Shown: positions 45,443 through 55,013 of the stretch, one piece after another | How positions within the stretch are numbered: the stretch's first letter is position 1 | How the letters are laid out: each line of letters begins with the position of its first letter | DNA from: Rhodocyclaceae bacterium | GTDB taxonomy: Bacteria > Pseudomonadota > Gammaproteobacteria > Burkholderiales > Rhodocyclaceae | Direction: 5' to 3' | Assembly: GCA_020445765.1 (NCBI GenBank) | Contig: JAGRFY010000051.1 | Location: 22,850 to 82,616 of the forward strand | Length of the DNA stretch: 59,767 nt | Notes under the pieces: generated by a model | Told to the model about the DNA's origin: nothing | Seen by the model: only the letters and a program-made list of their open reading frames with translations | Databases searched by the model: none | Made by a program: the position numbers and the translations under genes

Positions 45443-47842
45443 ATGAACAAGAACGACATGAGACACTCCTCCCCGCGCCACTGGCAGATGGCGACCGTCG
45501 TCGCCGCGATCGGCTCGACCTCAGCACTCGCGGCCGAGCCGCAGACGATCGCACCGGTCGAGATCATCGGCACGACCCTGCTGCCCGGCATCGGCGTGGC
45601 CAGGGACCAGATCCCGTCGAACCTCCAGCAACTGCCGGCCGAGGCGCTGCGCGCCGCCGGCGGCGCCTCGGCGACACGGGCGCTCGAGCGCAAGATCGGC
45701 GCCGTCACCGTCAATGAAATCCAGGGCAATCCCTTCCAGGCCGACCTCAACTACCGCGGCTTTACCGCGTCGCCGCTGCTCGGCACGGCCCAGGGCCTGT
45801 CGGTCTATGTCGACGGTGTGCGCGTCAACGAGCCGTTCGGCGACGTCGTCAACTGGGATCTGATCCCGCGGGCGGCGATCGACACGATCACCGTCGTGCC
45901 CGGCTCCAACCCGCTCTACGGACTGAACACGCTCGGCGGCGCACTGTCCTTGCGGACCAAGCGCGGCTGGACCCATCCGGGCACCGAGGTCGAACTGTCC
46001 GGCGGGTCGTTCGGCCGTGTCGACGCGGTGGTGCAGCACGGCGGCAGCCGGGACGACCTGTCCTGGTTCGTCGCCGCCGAAGGCTTCCGCGACGACGGCT
46101 GGCGTGACCGCTCGCCATCGGAGATCGGGCAGCTCTTCGCCAACCTGTCCTGGCGCAGCCGAGCAACCGAGTTCGGGGCAACGGTGCTGGCAGGCAGCAC
46201 CGATCTGATCGGCAACGGCCTGCTGCCCGAGTCGATGCTGGCCCGCGACCGCGAGTCGATCTTCACCCATCCCGACAACACCCGTAACCGCTCGACTACG
46301 GTGGCGGTCGACGGCAGCCACTGGCTCGGCGACCGCGATCAGCTCTCGGGTCAGGTCTATGTGCGTCGCACCCGGACCCGGACCCTGAACGGCGATGGCA
46401 ACGACGACTTCGAGGACAGCCCGTTCAACGCAAGCTGCGAGGCCGACCAATTCGAGCCGGGATCGGAGGACGAGGCGATCTGCCTCGCGTCCAACGCCAA
46501 CGGCGGCAGCATCGAGGATTCAGGGGTCAACAACCGCACCCGCACCGACCAGGACGCGGTCGGCGGCGCCATCCAATGGACGCACATCGCCGACGACCAC
46601 CAGATGGCACTGGGCCTGTCCCACGATCGCAGCCATGCCCGCTTCGAGCAGACCGCGCAGGAAGGGGCGCTCGACGCGAGCCGTGGCATCGCCGCCGATG
46701 GCGAGGCCGAACTCGAGAACAGGCTGTCCGGTCGAACCCGCACCACCAGCCTGTATCTGACCGATACCATGACGTTCGGCGAGTCCCTCAGTGCCACCGC
46801 GTCGCTGCGCTACAACCGCACCCGGGTGATCAACCGCGACAAGCTCGATTTCGAGCCCCCCAACCTCGACGGTGACTTCACCTACCACAAGCTCAATCCG
46901 GCCCTCGGGCTGAGCTGGCGAGCCGCCAGCCAACTGACGGTGTATGGTGGCTTCAGCCAGGGCAATCGGGCACCGACGCCGATCGAACTCGGCTGTGCCG
47001 ATCCGGAGAACCCCTGCACGCTGCCGAACGCGCTGGCCGCCGACCCCTTCCTCGAACAGGTCGTCGCCCGCACCTGGGAGGCCGGGGTACGCGGCCGCCA
47101 TGGCGGCATCGCCTGGAATGCAGGGCTGTACCGGACCACCAACCACGACGACATCGTGTTCGTCGGCACGTCGCGAAGCGCCGGCTATTTCACCAATTTC
47201 GGGCGCACCCGACGGGAAGGCGCCGAACTGGGCGTGGCCGGGCGCCTCGGCCGCACGCTCGACTGGAAGCTCGACTACAACTGGCTGCGGGCCACCTTCC
47301 AGTCCTCCGCCTGCCTGTTGTCGGAAGCCAACTCGAGCCGCGGCACGGCCGCCGAATGCACGACCGACGGCCAGGACGACGAAATCCTGGTGACCGCCGG
47401 CGACCGCCTGCCCGGCTTGCCCGAGCATGCGCTCAAGCTGGCCATCGCCTGGCGTGCGTCCGAAGCATTGCGGCTTGGTGTCGATGTCGTCGGCTATTCC
47501 GACCAGTATGTCCGCGGCAACGAGAACAACCGCCACCGCGCCGGCGAGGCCACCGACGCCTTCGGCGAGACCCGGGACTTTGGCGGCAGCGGCAAGCTCG
47601 CCGGCTATGCGGTGGTCAATGTCGATGCCGAATTCGGGATGGGCGGCGGCTGGACCCTGTTCGGGCGGATCGACAACCTGTTCGACCACGAGTACGCGAC
47701 CGGCGGCGCGCTGGCCGAGAATCCGTTCGATGAATCAGGCGCCTTCCTTGCCGACAGCGAAAGCTGGGCCGACGAACAGTTCGTCGCGCCGGCAGCACCA
47801 CGTGCGCTGTACCTGGGCGTTCGCTACCGCTGGGGTGGCTAG
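45443..47842 (+). CDS. TonB-dependent outer-membrane receptor
   Basis: A 799-residue receptor: signal peptide (MATVVAAIGSTSALA), plug domain (about 45-165; LNYRGFTASPLLGTAQGLSVYVDGVRVNEPFGDVVNWDL shown by NYRGF and VYVDGVRVN), 22-strand barrel and C-terminal FDHEYATGG...YLGVRYRWGG. Two Cys pairs in extracellular loops (SACLL/AECTT, GCADPENPCT). Its cargo cannot be read directly; because it is transcribed with a kinase and regulator and from a promoter divergent to a lanthanide-type dehydrogenase, a metal chelate, PQQ or a hydrophobic substrate are candidates. Confidence 0.88.
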   Translation: MNKNDMRHSSPRHWQMATVVAAIGSTSALAAEPQTIAPVEIIGTTLLPGIGVARDQIPSNLQQLPAEALRAAGGASATRALERKIGAVTVNEIQGNPFQADLNYRGFTASPLLGTAQGLSVYVDGVRVNEPFGDVVNWDLIPRAAIDTITVVPGSNPLYGLNTLGGALSLRTKRGWTHPGTEVELSGGSFGRVDAVVQHGGSRDDLSWFVAAEGFRDDGWRDRSPSEIGQLFANLSWRSRATEFGATVLAGSTDLIGNGLLPESMLARDRESIFTHPDNTRNRSTTVAVDGSHWLGDRDQLSGQVYVRRTRTRTLNGDGNDDFEDSPFNASCEADQFEPGSEDEAICLASNANGGSIEDSGVNNRTRTDQDAVGGAIQWTHIADDHQMALGLSHDRSHARFEQTAQEGALDASRGIAADGEAELENRLSGRTRTTSLYLTDTMTFGESLSATASLRYNRTRVINRDKLDFEPPNLDGDFTYHKLNPALGLSWRAASQLTVYGGFSQGNRAPTPIELGCADPENPCTLPNALAADPFLEQVVARTWEAGVRGRHGGIAWNAGLYRTTNHDDIVFVGTSRSAGYFTNFGRTRREGAELGVAGRLGRTLDWKLDYNWLRATFQSSACLLSEANSSRGTAAECTTDGQDDEILVTAGDRLPGLPEHALKLAIAWRASEALRLGVDVVGYSDQYVRGNENNRHRAGEATDAFGETRDFGGSGKLAGYAVVNVDAEFGMGGGWTLFGRIDNLFDHEYATGGALAENPFDESGAFLADSESWADEQFVAPAAPRALYLGVRYRWGG

Positions 47843-49240
47843 GTGTTCCGCCGGATGGTGAGTCGACTCCACGATCGTATCGGCCTGCTGGTGACCGGCG
47901 CGGCCGGCCTCATCCTGCTGCTTGCCGGCCTGTGGTGGGGCGTGACCACGCGCAATGCGATCGAAGAGGAGATCACCGCGGCGACCCGCGTCGCCGAGCA
48001 GTGGCTGACGGTGTTGGCCGACGAGGCCGAGGTGCGCGGGGATACCGCAATGCTGACCGACCAGCTCGCCGCAGTCGGCCGCGTGCGCGCCAATTCGCTC
48101 GAGGTGCGCGATTCCGAGGGTCGCCTGCGCTACCGCTCACCGGGCTCCACCTACAAGCTCGGCCGCGACGCCCCGGACTGGTTCGCAGCATTGCTGATGC
48201 CGCATTTCGAGCCGACCATCCGCGACATCGACGGCCTGCGCCTGACCTTGATCCCGGACGCCTCGCGCGCGACGCTGGACGCCTGGGACGACCTGGTGCA
48301 GGTCGGGGGCTGGGCACTCGCGCTGCTGGTCGTGCTCGGCCTGGCCGTGCGTCATGCCATCAACCGCACGCTGCGACCCCTGGTGGCGCTCGAAACCGCC
48401 CTCGAGCAGACCGCCGACGGACGCTTCGACGTGCGCCTGCCGAGTCACGGCGTGGCCGAACTGGACCGGCTCGCCGAGCGCTACAACCGGATGGCCGACG
48501 AACTCGACTCCAGTCTCGCACGCAACGCCCGTCTGGAGCAGGACCAGGCCTTTCACCAGGCGCTGCAACACCGGCTCGAGGAAGAGCGCAGACAGATCGC
48601 CCGTGAACTGCACGACGAGATCGGTCAGAGCGTGACCGCGGTGCGCGCGATGGCGGGTGCCATTCTGCAGCGAAGCGCAGAGCAGCCGGGCATCCACGGC
48701 AGCGCCCAGGCGATTCTCGCGATGACCAGCCAGATGCAGGACGGCGTGCGCCACATCCTGGCGCGCCTGCGCCGCCCCGAACCGCTACCCCGGGGCCGCC
48801 TCGCCTCGGCCCTGGTCGAATACTGCGATCACTGGTCCGGACTCTATCCCGACATCGTCCTCGAGCAGGCGATCCGGGCGGAACCGGTGTCGCTGGACGA
48901 GGACTTCTGCCTGGCGGTGCTGCGGGTGCTGCAGGAAAGCCTGACCAATGTCGCGCGCCACGCCAAGGCCACCCGTGTCAAGGTCCAGGCCAGTTGCAGC
49001 GACACCCACCTGAATCTGAGCGTCAGCGACGACGGCGAAGGCTTCGCCGGCCAGACCGGCCATGACCGCTACGGGCTGACCGGCATGCGTGAGCGGGTCG
49101 AGGCCCTCGGCGGCCACCTCGATCTCGAACGCAGCATCGACGGCGGCGCCCAGGTCAGCGTGCTGCTGCCGCTGCCGAATCGTGCCGCGGTCGACGCCCG
49201 CAGCCCGGCGTCGCAACCCAACGACGGAGACGAAACATGA
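47843..49240 (+). CDS. NarL-type sensor histidine kinase
   Basis: A 465-residue membrane kinase starting at GTG right after the receptor stop (ATG 47855 is the alternative). TM1 about 14-34, periplasmic loop of about 115 residues, TM2 about 152-172, HAMP (about 173-225; LRPLVALETALEQ), HisKA_3 with EEERRQIARELHDEIGQSV around His260, and HATPase with ESLTNVARHA and GHDRYGLTGMRERVEALGG. Pairs with the LuxR-type regulator that overlaps it. Family members of this type include ExaD and PedS2, which sense alcohol or lanthanide; the sensor domain here is not assigned. Confidence 0.9.
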   Translation: MFRRMVSRLHDRIGLLVTGAAGLILLLAGLWWGVTTRNAIEEEITAATRVAEQWLTVLADEAEVRGDTAMLTDQLAAVGRVRANSLEVRDSEGRLRYRSPGSTYKLGRDAPDWFAALLMPHFEPTIRDIDGLRLTLIPDASRATLDAWDDLVQVGGWALALLVVLGLAVRHAINRTLRPLVALETALEQTADGRFDVRLPSHGVAELDRLAERYNRMADELDSSLARNARLEQDQAFHQALQHRLEEERRQIARELHDEIGQSVTAVRAMAGAILQRSAEQPGIHGSAQAILAMTSQMQDGVRHILARLRRPEPLPRGRLASALVEYCDHWSGLYPDIVLEQAIRAEPVSLDEDFCLAVLRVLQESLTNVARHAKATRVKVQASCSDTHLNLSVSDDGEGFAGQTGHDRYGLTGMRERVEALGGHLDLERSIDGGAQVSVLLPLPNRAAVDARSPASQPNDGDET

Positions 49241-49890
49241 GCAGCAGCCAGCCGCTGGCACGGCTTCGGGTCGTGCTGGCCGACGACCACGCCGTCGTGC
49301 GCGCCGGATTTCGCATGCTGATCGAGGGCGCCGGTGCGAGCATCGTCGCCGAGGCATCGAACGGCGACGACGCGGTGCGGGCCTTCGACGAGCACCACCC
49401 CGATGCGCTGGTCATGGACGTCAGCATGCCGGGCATCGGCGGTCTCGGCGCGCTCGAGCGCATCCGCGCCCACGACGAGCGGGCGCGGGTGCTGATGCTG
49501 TCGGCGCACGACGACCTGCAGATTCCGTCGCGTGCGCTCAAGCTCGGCGCCACCGGCTATCTGTCGAAACGCGCCGATCCACAGGATCTGGTCCGGGCGG
49601 TGGCCCAGGTGGCCCGCGGCGAGCGCTACCTCGACCCCGAACTGGCACCCCGGCTCGCGCTGGCCCGCTTCGGCGATGCCAGCGATCCGGCCGAAGCACT
49701 GACCGACAAGGAATTCGCCGTTTTTCTGCAACTGGCGCGCGGCCAGTCGGTCAATCAGGTCGCCGAGAGCCAGCACCTGTCACCCAGCACCGTCGGCACC
49801 CATCTCTACAACATCAAGCGCAAGCTCAATGCGTCGAATTCGGCCGAATTGGCGCTGATCGCGGTACGCGCCGGGCTGATCGACGCATGA
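49237..49890 (+). CDS. LuxR/NarL family response regulator
   Basis: A 217-residue regulator: receiver (about 12-125) with DDH pocket, acceptor Asp in ALVMDVSMPGIGG, Ser/Ala and Lys switch residues (LMLSAHDD, YLSKRADPQ), and LuxR HTH (about 150-212; LTDKEFAVFLQLARGQSVNQVAES, with TVGTHLYNIKRKL). Overlaps the kinase gene and the next gene by four bases each (ATGA twice). ExaE-like in architecture. Confidence 0.93.
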   Translation: MSSSQPLARLRVVLADDHAVVRAGFRMLIEGAGASIVAEASNGDDAVRAFDEHHPDALVMDVSMPGIGGLGALERIRAHDERARVLMLSAHDDLQIPSRALKLGATGYLSKRADPQDLVRAVAQVARGERYLDPELAPRLALARFGDASDPAEALTDKEFAVFLQLARGQSVNQVAESQHLSPSTVGTHLYNIKRKLNASNSAELALIAVRAGLIDA

Positions 49891-51998
49891 TCGGCAAACT
49901 GCTGGCCGCATGCGGCGCCTGCTGGCTGGCGCTGGCCGCCGTGCCGGCCGCTGCCGGCGATCTCTCGCGCGCGGAGGTGGCCGCCCATTTCCCGCCACCG
50001 CTGCAGGTCGGCGAGCAACTCCACGACCTGCCGGCATGGCCGATCACCAGCGAACTGCGCCCCGATGACGGCCCGATCGGATACGCCTTCGAATCGATCG
50101 ATCTGGCACCCATCCCCGGTTTCGAGGGGACACCGATCAATCTGCTGATCGCGCTCGACGGCGCGGGCAATTTCCTCGATGTCGCGCTGCTGCGCCAGCA
50201 TGAACCGGTCTTTCTCGGCGGCCTCGGGGAAGATCCGCTGAAGGCCTTCCTGAAGCAGTACCAGGGTCTCAGCCTGTCGTCACCGATATCGGTCGGATCG
50301 AAATACGGCGGCGCCGGCGCCGCCCGCGACGAACGCCGGGTCGTGCTCGACGGGGTCACCAAGGCCACCGCGTCGATTCGCATCATCAACCAGACCGTGC
50401 TGACCAGCGCCCTCGCAGTAGCTCGCGCCAGGCTTGGCTTCGCCGGTGAAAACCAGAGCGGGCCGCCAGCCACGGTTCGCGAGGAGGTCTTCGAGCGGCT
50501 CGGATTCGACGAGTTGCTGGCCCAGGGCGCGATCGCCCATCTGCGCCTCACCAATGCCGAAGTCGAGGCCCTGTATGCCGATTCGCCGGTGGCGGGCGAC
50601 GATCCTCTGGCCCGCACTGACCCGGAAGGAACCTTCCTCGAATTGTGGGTGGCCTACCTCAACGTACCGAGCATCGGCCGCGCACTGCTCGGCGACGACG
50701 GATTCGCCCGCCTGCAGGACCGCCTCGACCCCGGACAGCATGCCTACTGGATCGCCACGGCCGGGCGCGAAGCGCTGGTTGACGACGATTTCGTCCGCGG
50801 TACCAATCCGCAGAAACTGACCCTCAGCCAGGGCAACACGCCTTTCGAGTTGCGCGACCTGGACATGGACCTGCCGCGGCTGGCCGACCAGCCCGCGTTC
50901 AACAGCCAGCTCAACGTTGCACTGCCACCGATCTCCGGCCTCGACCCGGGTGGCGACGTCAGGATCGACTACGCCCTGCTGCGCAAGAAGGGCTTCATCC
51001 TGCCGGAACTGGTCTTTCGCCAGGCGGCGCTCGCCTACCACCCGCCGCAGCGCTGGTTCGATCGCCCGCCGCCGCCGCCCCCGGAATGGATGCAGGCATG
51101 GCAGGCCCGCCGCACCGAACTGATGACGATCGGCGCCGCCCTGCTGCTGTTGTTCACGGTGCTGGCCAGACCCCGCTGGATCGTCGAGGACGCACGTCGT
51201 CTCAAGGTCTTCCGGTGGACCTTCCTGGCCTTCACGCTGGGCTATGTCGGCTGGTACGCCCAGGGACAGTTGTCGATCGTGCAACTGACCGGTGCAATCA
51301 AGTCGCTGAATGCCGGCGCCGGCCTCGGCAGCTTCCTCTACGATCCGGTCTCGCTGCTGATGATGGCGGCAACGCTGGTGACCTTCCTGATCTGGGGGCG
51401 CGGCACCTTCTGCGGCTGGCTCTGTCCGTTCGGTGCCCTGCAGGAGTTTTCGGCCCTGATCGTGCGCAAGCTCGGCATCCGCCCGCGCCGACTGCCGCCC
51501 GGCCTCGCCCGCGCGCTGTCCCGCGGGCGCTACCTGATTCTTGCGCTGCTGCTTGCCGCCGCTGCGTTCGCGCCCGGGATCGCCGAGCGGCTGGTCGAGA
51601 TCGAACCGTTCAAGACGTCGATCACGGTTGCCTTCGACCGCAGTTGGCCCTTCGTCGCCTACGCCGTGCTGCTGCTGCTGCTCGCCGGCGTCTATTACAA
51701 GTTCTTCTGTCGCTACCTGTGCCCGCTGGGCGCGTTCATGGCCATCGGCGGCAGGATGCGCCTGCTGGCGTGGCTGCCCCGCCGCAGCGAATGTGGCCGG
51801 CCTTGCCAGCGCTGCCGCCACGACTGCGCCTATGACGCGATCCACGTCAGCGGCGCCATCGACTATGACGAATGTTTCCAGTGCCTCGACTGTGTCGGCA
51901 TCTACCACGACGCCGAGCGCTGTGCGCCGGTGATGCTGTATCGGCGCAAGGGTCGCCAGCTCCAGCCGGCCGGCCGCGCGGTCGTCGACCCTGCCTGA
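49887..51998 (+). CDS. NosR-like membrane flavo-polyferredoxin
   Basis: A 703-residue inner-membrane protein: signal peptide, periplasmic FMN_bind domain (about 95-190; the flavin-attachment Thr is expected near KATASIRI), five or six membrane spans (about 415-600), two CxxxCP motifs (FCGWLCPFGALQE and FCRYLCPLGAFM), and a C-terminal [4Fe-4S] region (CGRPCQRCRHDC, CFQCLDCVG). NosR/NirI proteins pass quinol electrons to periplasmic enzymes; here there is no nos or nir gene, and it follows a two-component system in a sigma54 operon for alcohol use. Its partner may be the quinoprotein or the RoxA-like cytochromes. Confidence 0.88.
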   Translation: MIGKLLAACGACWLALAAVPAAAGDLSRAEVAAHFPPPLQVGEQLHDLPAWPITSELRPDDGPIGYAFESIDLAPIPGFEGTPINLLIALDGAGNFLDVALLRQHEPVFLGGLGEDPLKAFLKQYQGLSLSSPISVGSKYGGAGAARDERRVVLDGVTKATASIRIINQTVLTSALAVARARLGFAGENQSGPPATVREEVFERLGFDELLAQGAIAHLRLTNAEVEALYADSPVAGDDPLARTDPEGTFLELWVAYLNVPSIGRALLGDDGFARLQDRLDPGQHAYWIATAGREALVDDDFVRGTNPQKLTLSQGNTPFELRDLDMDLPRLADQPAFNSQLNVALPPISGLDPGGDVRIDYALLRKKGFILPELVFRQAALAYHPPQRWFDRPPPPPPEWMQAWQARRTELMTIGAALLLLFTVLARPRWIVEDARRLKVFRWTFLAFTLGYVGWYAQGQLSIVQLTGAIKSLNAGAGLGSFLYDPVSLLMMAATLVTFLIWGRGTFCGWLCPFGALQEFSALIVRKLGIRPRRLPPGLARALSRGRYLILALLLAAAAFAPGIAERLVEIEPFKTSITVAFDRSWPFVAYAVLLLLLAGVYYKFFCRYLCPLGAFMAIGGRMRLLAWLPRRSECGRPCQRCRHDCAYDAIHVSGAIDYDECFQCLDCVGIYHDAERCAPVMLYRRKGRQLQPAGRAVVDPA

Positions 51999-52044
51999 GG
52001 GCCGGGCCCGGGACGGCCTCGTTGCTCGCCGGAAGCGGGCGAGG

Positions 52045-52067
52045 AATCGGCGGGCAGCGCCGATTTT
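52045..52067 (+). terminator. Intrinsic terminator of the tonB-NosR operon
   Basis: AATCGGCG (52045-52052), loop GGCAG, CGCCGATT (52058-52065), then TT. Forty-seven bases after the stop codon. TATTCT at 52071-52076 could be the -10 of the next operon. Confidence 0.75.
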
Positions 52068-52104
52068 CGCTATTCTGCATAGCCAGGACCCGGATTTCCG
52101 TGCG

Positions 52105-53601
52105 ATGCCGCCGCTATCCCAGATGAATTGCCATTCGTGCCACCAGCCGATCAGGGCCGGCTCCAAGTTCTGCCCGTTGTGCGGCGCTGCGCAGGCGCCG
52201 GTCACGCCTTGCCCCGCCTGCCACGCACCGGTCGTGGCGGGCAAGACCGCCTGCCCGCAGTGCGGCGCGTCCCTCGACGTTGCGGTCGGCGAGCCGGCGC
52301 CGAACGACGACCTGACCCGCCTGATCGTGCCGGACAAGGCCGATTTCGAAGACCAGATCGACGCCGACCTGTCGAGTCCGCAGCAGGCGCCGACCAACGA
52401 ATTCGTCGAGGAACCCGACGAACCGTTCACAGAGATGTTCCTCGAGAGCAACTGGCAGTCCGAAGGCAGTTTCAGTGACCTGTCGCGGCAGATCGACGGC
52501 AGCACCGGGCTCGACCCGTCCGCGCCCGCCGACGAGGCTACCGATCGCGGCCTGCTGCCGACGCAGTCGGCGCCACCACCTGGCCCGACGAAGGCGGACT
52601 CCAGCGCATCCGGCATCGACGCACCGACCCGGCCGACCTCGGACGAAGATCTCGAACGAACGGTGATCATGCGCTCGGGCATCGACCTTGCCCCCCCGCG
52701 CGCGCCGTCCGCCGCGCCCGTGCCGCCTCCAGCGCCGGCCCCGATGACCGATCAGGGCGCCGCCGACGACGACGCGGCCGACTGGGGCGCGGAGACCGTC
52801 CGCTACAGCGCAGAGGCCCTGCAACAGGCACGCGAGGCGCCGCCGCCGGCGCCGGCGCCAAGCCGGCCGACACGCGCGCTGGCGATCGCCAGCGCGATTG
52901 TCGTCGTGCTGCTGGGCGGGGCGATCTGGTGGCTGACGCGTAGCGAAGAACCCGCGGCAACGGCGGTCGTCGGCACCACCCCGAACGGCGCTGGCCGGCC
53001 CCCGACGGTGGCAGAGCCACCGGCCAGCATTCGGTACGACTCAACGTCGCTGCCATCGCCGGCGCCGTCGGAGACTTCGGCGCCAGCGAGGGACATCGAG
53101 GCCGGCGGCGATGCGGCGACCCCGTCGGCGGGGTTGCCGTCATTGCCCGAGGAGAGCGCCGACCAGAGCGCGACCGATGGCGTCGGCGACAGTCCGGATG
53201 GCGGCAGCGCGCGACCCGAGGCGGGTTCGTCGCCTGACACTGGCGCCGCCGAACCCATGCCGGCGGCCGCCGCGCCCGCCGTGGTTACACCGCCCCCCCC
53301 GCCGCCAGCGCCCAAGCCGCAGCCCCGGCCGAAGCCACCGCCCAGGCCCGCACCGAGGCCTGCGCCGAGGCCGGCACCACCGCCCGAGCCCATTGCCGCG
53401 CCGGCACCCGCGCCGGCCACCGAACCGCTGCCGACACCGGCGGCACGGCCGAGCTGGCAGCTTCGCCTGCGCGAGGAACTGGCCGTCTGCGACCAGAAGT
53501 CGTTCATCGCCAAGGCGCTGTGCCGCGAGAAGGTGCGCTGGAGCTACTGTGCACCCGATCGATGGGACACCGTGCCCGAATGCACGGTGAAGAATCCGTG
53601 A
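52105..53601 (+). CDS. Zinc-ribbon single-span membrane protein, unknown function
   Basis: A 498-residue protein (ATG 52105, or ATG 52123 giving MNCHSC). N-terminal double zinc ribbon with CxxC pairs (CHSC-CPLC and CPAC-CPQC, residues 8-52), a Ser/Asp/Glu-rich region with DDLTRLIV, one membrane span about 258-275 (ALAIASAIVVVLLGGAIWWL), a long Pro/Ala-rich tail, and a C-terminal Cys cluster (LAVCDQKSFIAKALC, WSYCAPDRWDTVPEC) likely disulfide bonded in the periplasm. Ends in GTGA shared with the next start. Confidence 0.75.
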   Translation: MPPLSQMNCHSCHQPIRAGSKFCPLCGAAQAPVTPCPACHAPVVAGKTACPQCGASLDVAVGEPAPNDDLTRLIVPDKADFEDQIDADLSSPQQAPTNEFVEEPDEPFTEMFLESNWQSEGSFSDLSRQIDGSTGLDPSAPADEATDRGLLPTQSAPPPGPTKADSSASGIDAPTRPTSDEDLERTVIMRSGIDLAPPRAPSAAPVPPPAPAPMTDQGAADDDAADWGAETVRYSAEALQQAREAPPPAPAPSRPTRALAIASAIVVVLLGGAIWWLTRSEEPAATAVVGTTPNGAGRPPTVAEPPASIRYDSTSLPSPAPSETSAPARDIEAGGDAATPSAGLPSLPEESADQSATDGVGDSPDGGSARPEAGSSPDTGAAEPMPAAAAPAVVTPPPPPPAPKPQPRPKPPPRPAPRPAPRPAPPPEPIAAPAPAPATEPLPTPAARPSWQLRLREELAVCDQKSFIAKALCREKVRWSYCAPDRWDTVPECTVKNP

Positions 53602-55013
53602 GCAGCGCGGAGCCGGCACGCGACGCGGCAATCGCCGGCGCGACACCGGCTCATGAACGGCAATTGATCGCACTCGGCGCCGCTGTGCTGGGCGGCGCCC
53701 TCGACGGCCTGCGCACACCGGCGGTGCTCGGCCTGTTGTCGGCCGGCCTGCTGGCTCTCGGTCTCGCCACCGGACTCGCCAACGCGCTGGCGCTGCTCGC
53801 CGATTCGGTCGCGCTTGCCGGCCTGCTGAACCTGGTGGTGCTGGTGTTTGCCATGGTCGCCGCCCAAGCGGCCGGTGTCGCACTGACGGATCGCGCCAAC
53901 GGCCGTCCCGTTCGCCGGCTTCCGGCATCGCTGGCCGCGGGCGCCCGCTCGCTGGCCTTGCTGGTGGTCGTCGCGCTGATCGTCGCAGCCGCCCAGTTCG
54001 TCTTCGCGATGGCTGCGACGGCACTGCTGTGGGCGTGCCGGCTGCCGGCGGTCGGACCGTTTCTGCTGGTGTTCCTGATGCCGGCGCTGATCGCCGGTGC
54101 GGCCGTTCTGTTGGCCGGCTCGGCGGCCACCTTGTTGCTCTGCGCACCCGCCTTCTGGTCGGGACAATCGCTGGGCGCGGGACTGCGCTCGACGCTGGCA
54201 CGGCTGCGCCAGCGGCCGCTGGAGATCCTGCTGTCGCTGTTGCTGGTCGGCTTGGTCGCGGCCGTGCTGGCAACAATCGTCGCGATGCTGTGGCTTTACG
54301 GTACGGTCTTCGTCGGCGGCCTGGCCGGTGCCGTCGTCGGTGCCGATGTCGCGATGGCGATCGCGTCCGGCGACTTCGATGCCGCCGCGGCAGCCGGCGG
54401 CGGCCTGGCGATTGCCGCAATGACCGGCATCAGCATCCTGGTGCTGCAGAGTGCCGTGCTGCCACTGGCCGCCCAGATCGGTGGCCTGTGCCGGCTCCAT
54501 TGCCGACTCGATGATTTCGACGCCCACCCGGCGCCGATCGCGGAAGCGGAAGCGGAAGCGGAAGCGGAAGCGGAAGCGGAAGCGGACAGGATGTTCGATG
54601 CGGGTGCCGATGCCGCCGCCGAGGCCGGCGGCGACGCTGCCGACGATTCGATGCCCGATGCGCCGCCCGCGGATGCAGAATTGGCTTCGACAGTGAAGAC
54701 CATGGCGCTGCAGCCGGAAGGAAGGCGCGGAACCGACATGGCGGCGCGCCGAGCGTCCACCCTCGCCCGGCAGGATCCCGGACCGCCAAAGCCGGAGGCC
54801 GATCGCGACAGGCCGGCGCCGCGCGCTCTCGAGAACCTTCCGAGCACCGGATTCCGCGCTGCGGACGCCGGCCTCGAAGTGACGATGATCGTCGGGCCCG
54901 GCCGCTGTTCGGCCTGTGGCGCCCGAATCGAACGTCGAGACCACTTCTGCGGCGAATGCGGGCAAAGGCTGACCGATGCCGAACCCGATCAAGACGAAAG
55001 GGACGAGCCATGA
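53598..55013 (+). CDS. Multi-span membrane protein with C-terminal zinc ribbon
   Basis: A 471-residue protein from a GTG start overlapping the previous stop. Six to seven hydrophobic Ala/Leu-rich spans (about 35-300), a cytoplasmic acidic region with an (Ala-Glu)7 run encoded by a hexanucleotide repeat, then a C-terminal zinc ribbon CSACG...CGECG. It shares the zinc ribbon with the preceding protein, so they may form one complex. Overlaps the ADP-ribosylglycohydrolase start (ATGA). Confidence 0.7.
   Translation: MSSAEPARDAAIAGATPAHERQLIALGAAVLGGALDGLRTPAVLGLLSAGLLALGLATGLANALALLADSVALAGLLNLVVLVFAMVAAQAAGVALTDRANGRPVRRLPASLAAGARSLALLVVVALIVAAAQFVFAMAATALLWACRLPAVGPFLLVFLMPALIAGAAVLLAGSAATLLLCAPAFWSGQSLGAGLRSTLARLRQRPLEILLSLLLVGLVAAVLATIVAMLWLYGTVFVGGLAGAVVGADVAMAIASGDFDAAAAAGGGLAIAAMTGISILVLQSAVLPLAAQIGGLCRLHCRLDDFDAHPAPIAEAEAEAEAEAEAEADRMFDAGADAAAEAGGDAADDSMPDAPPADAELASTVKTMALQPEGRRGTDMAARRASTLARQDPGPPKPEADRDRPAPRALENLPSTGFRAADAGLEVTMIVGPGRCSACGARIERRDHFCGECGQRLTDAEPDQDERDEP
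54540..54587 (+). repeat. Hexanucleotide tandem repeat (GCGGAA)7 plus GCGGAC
   Basis: Seven perfect copies of GCGGAA and one variant in the zinc-ribbon membrane-protein gene. The unit of six bases preserves the frame; copy number changes would lengthen or shorten the Ala-Glu run. Confidence 0.95.
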
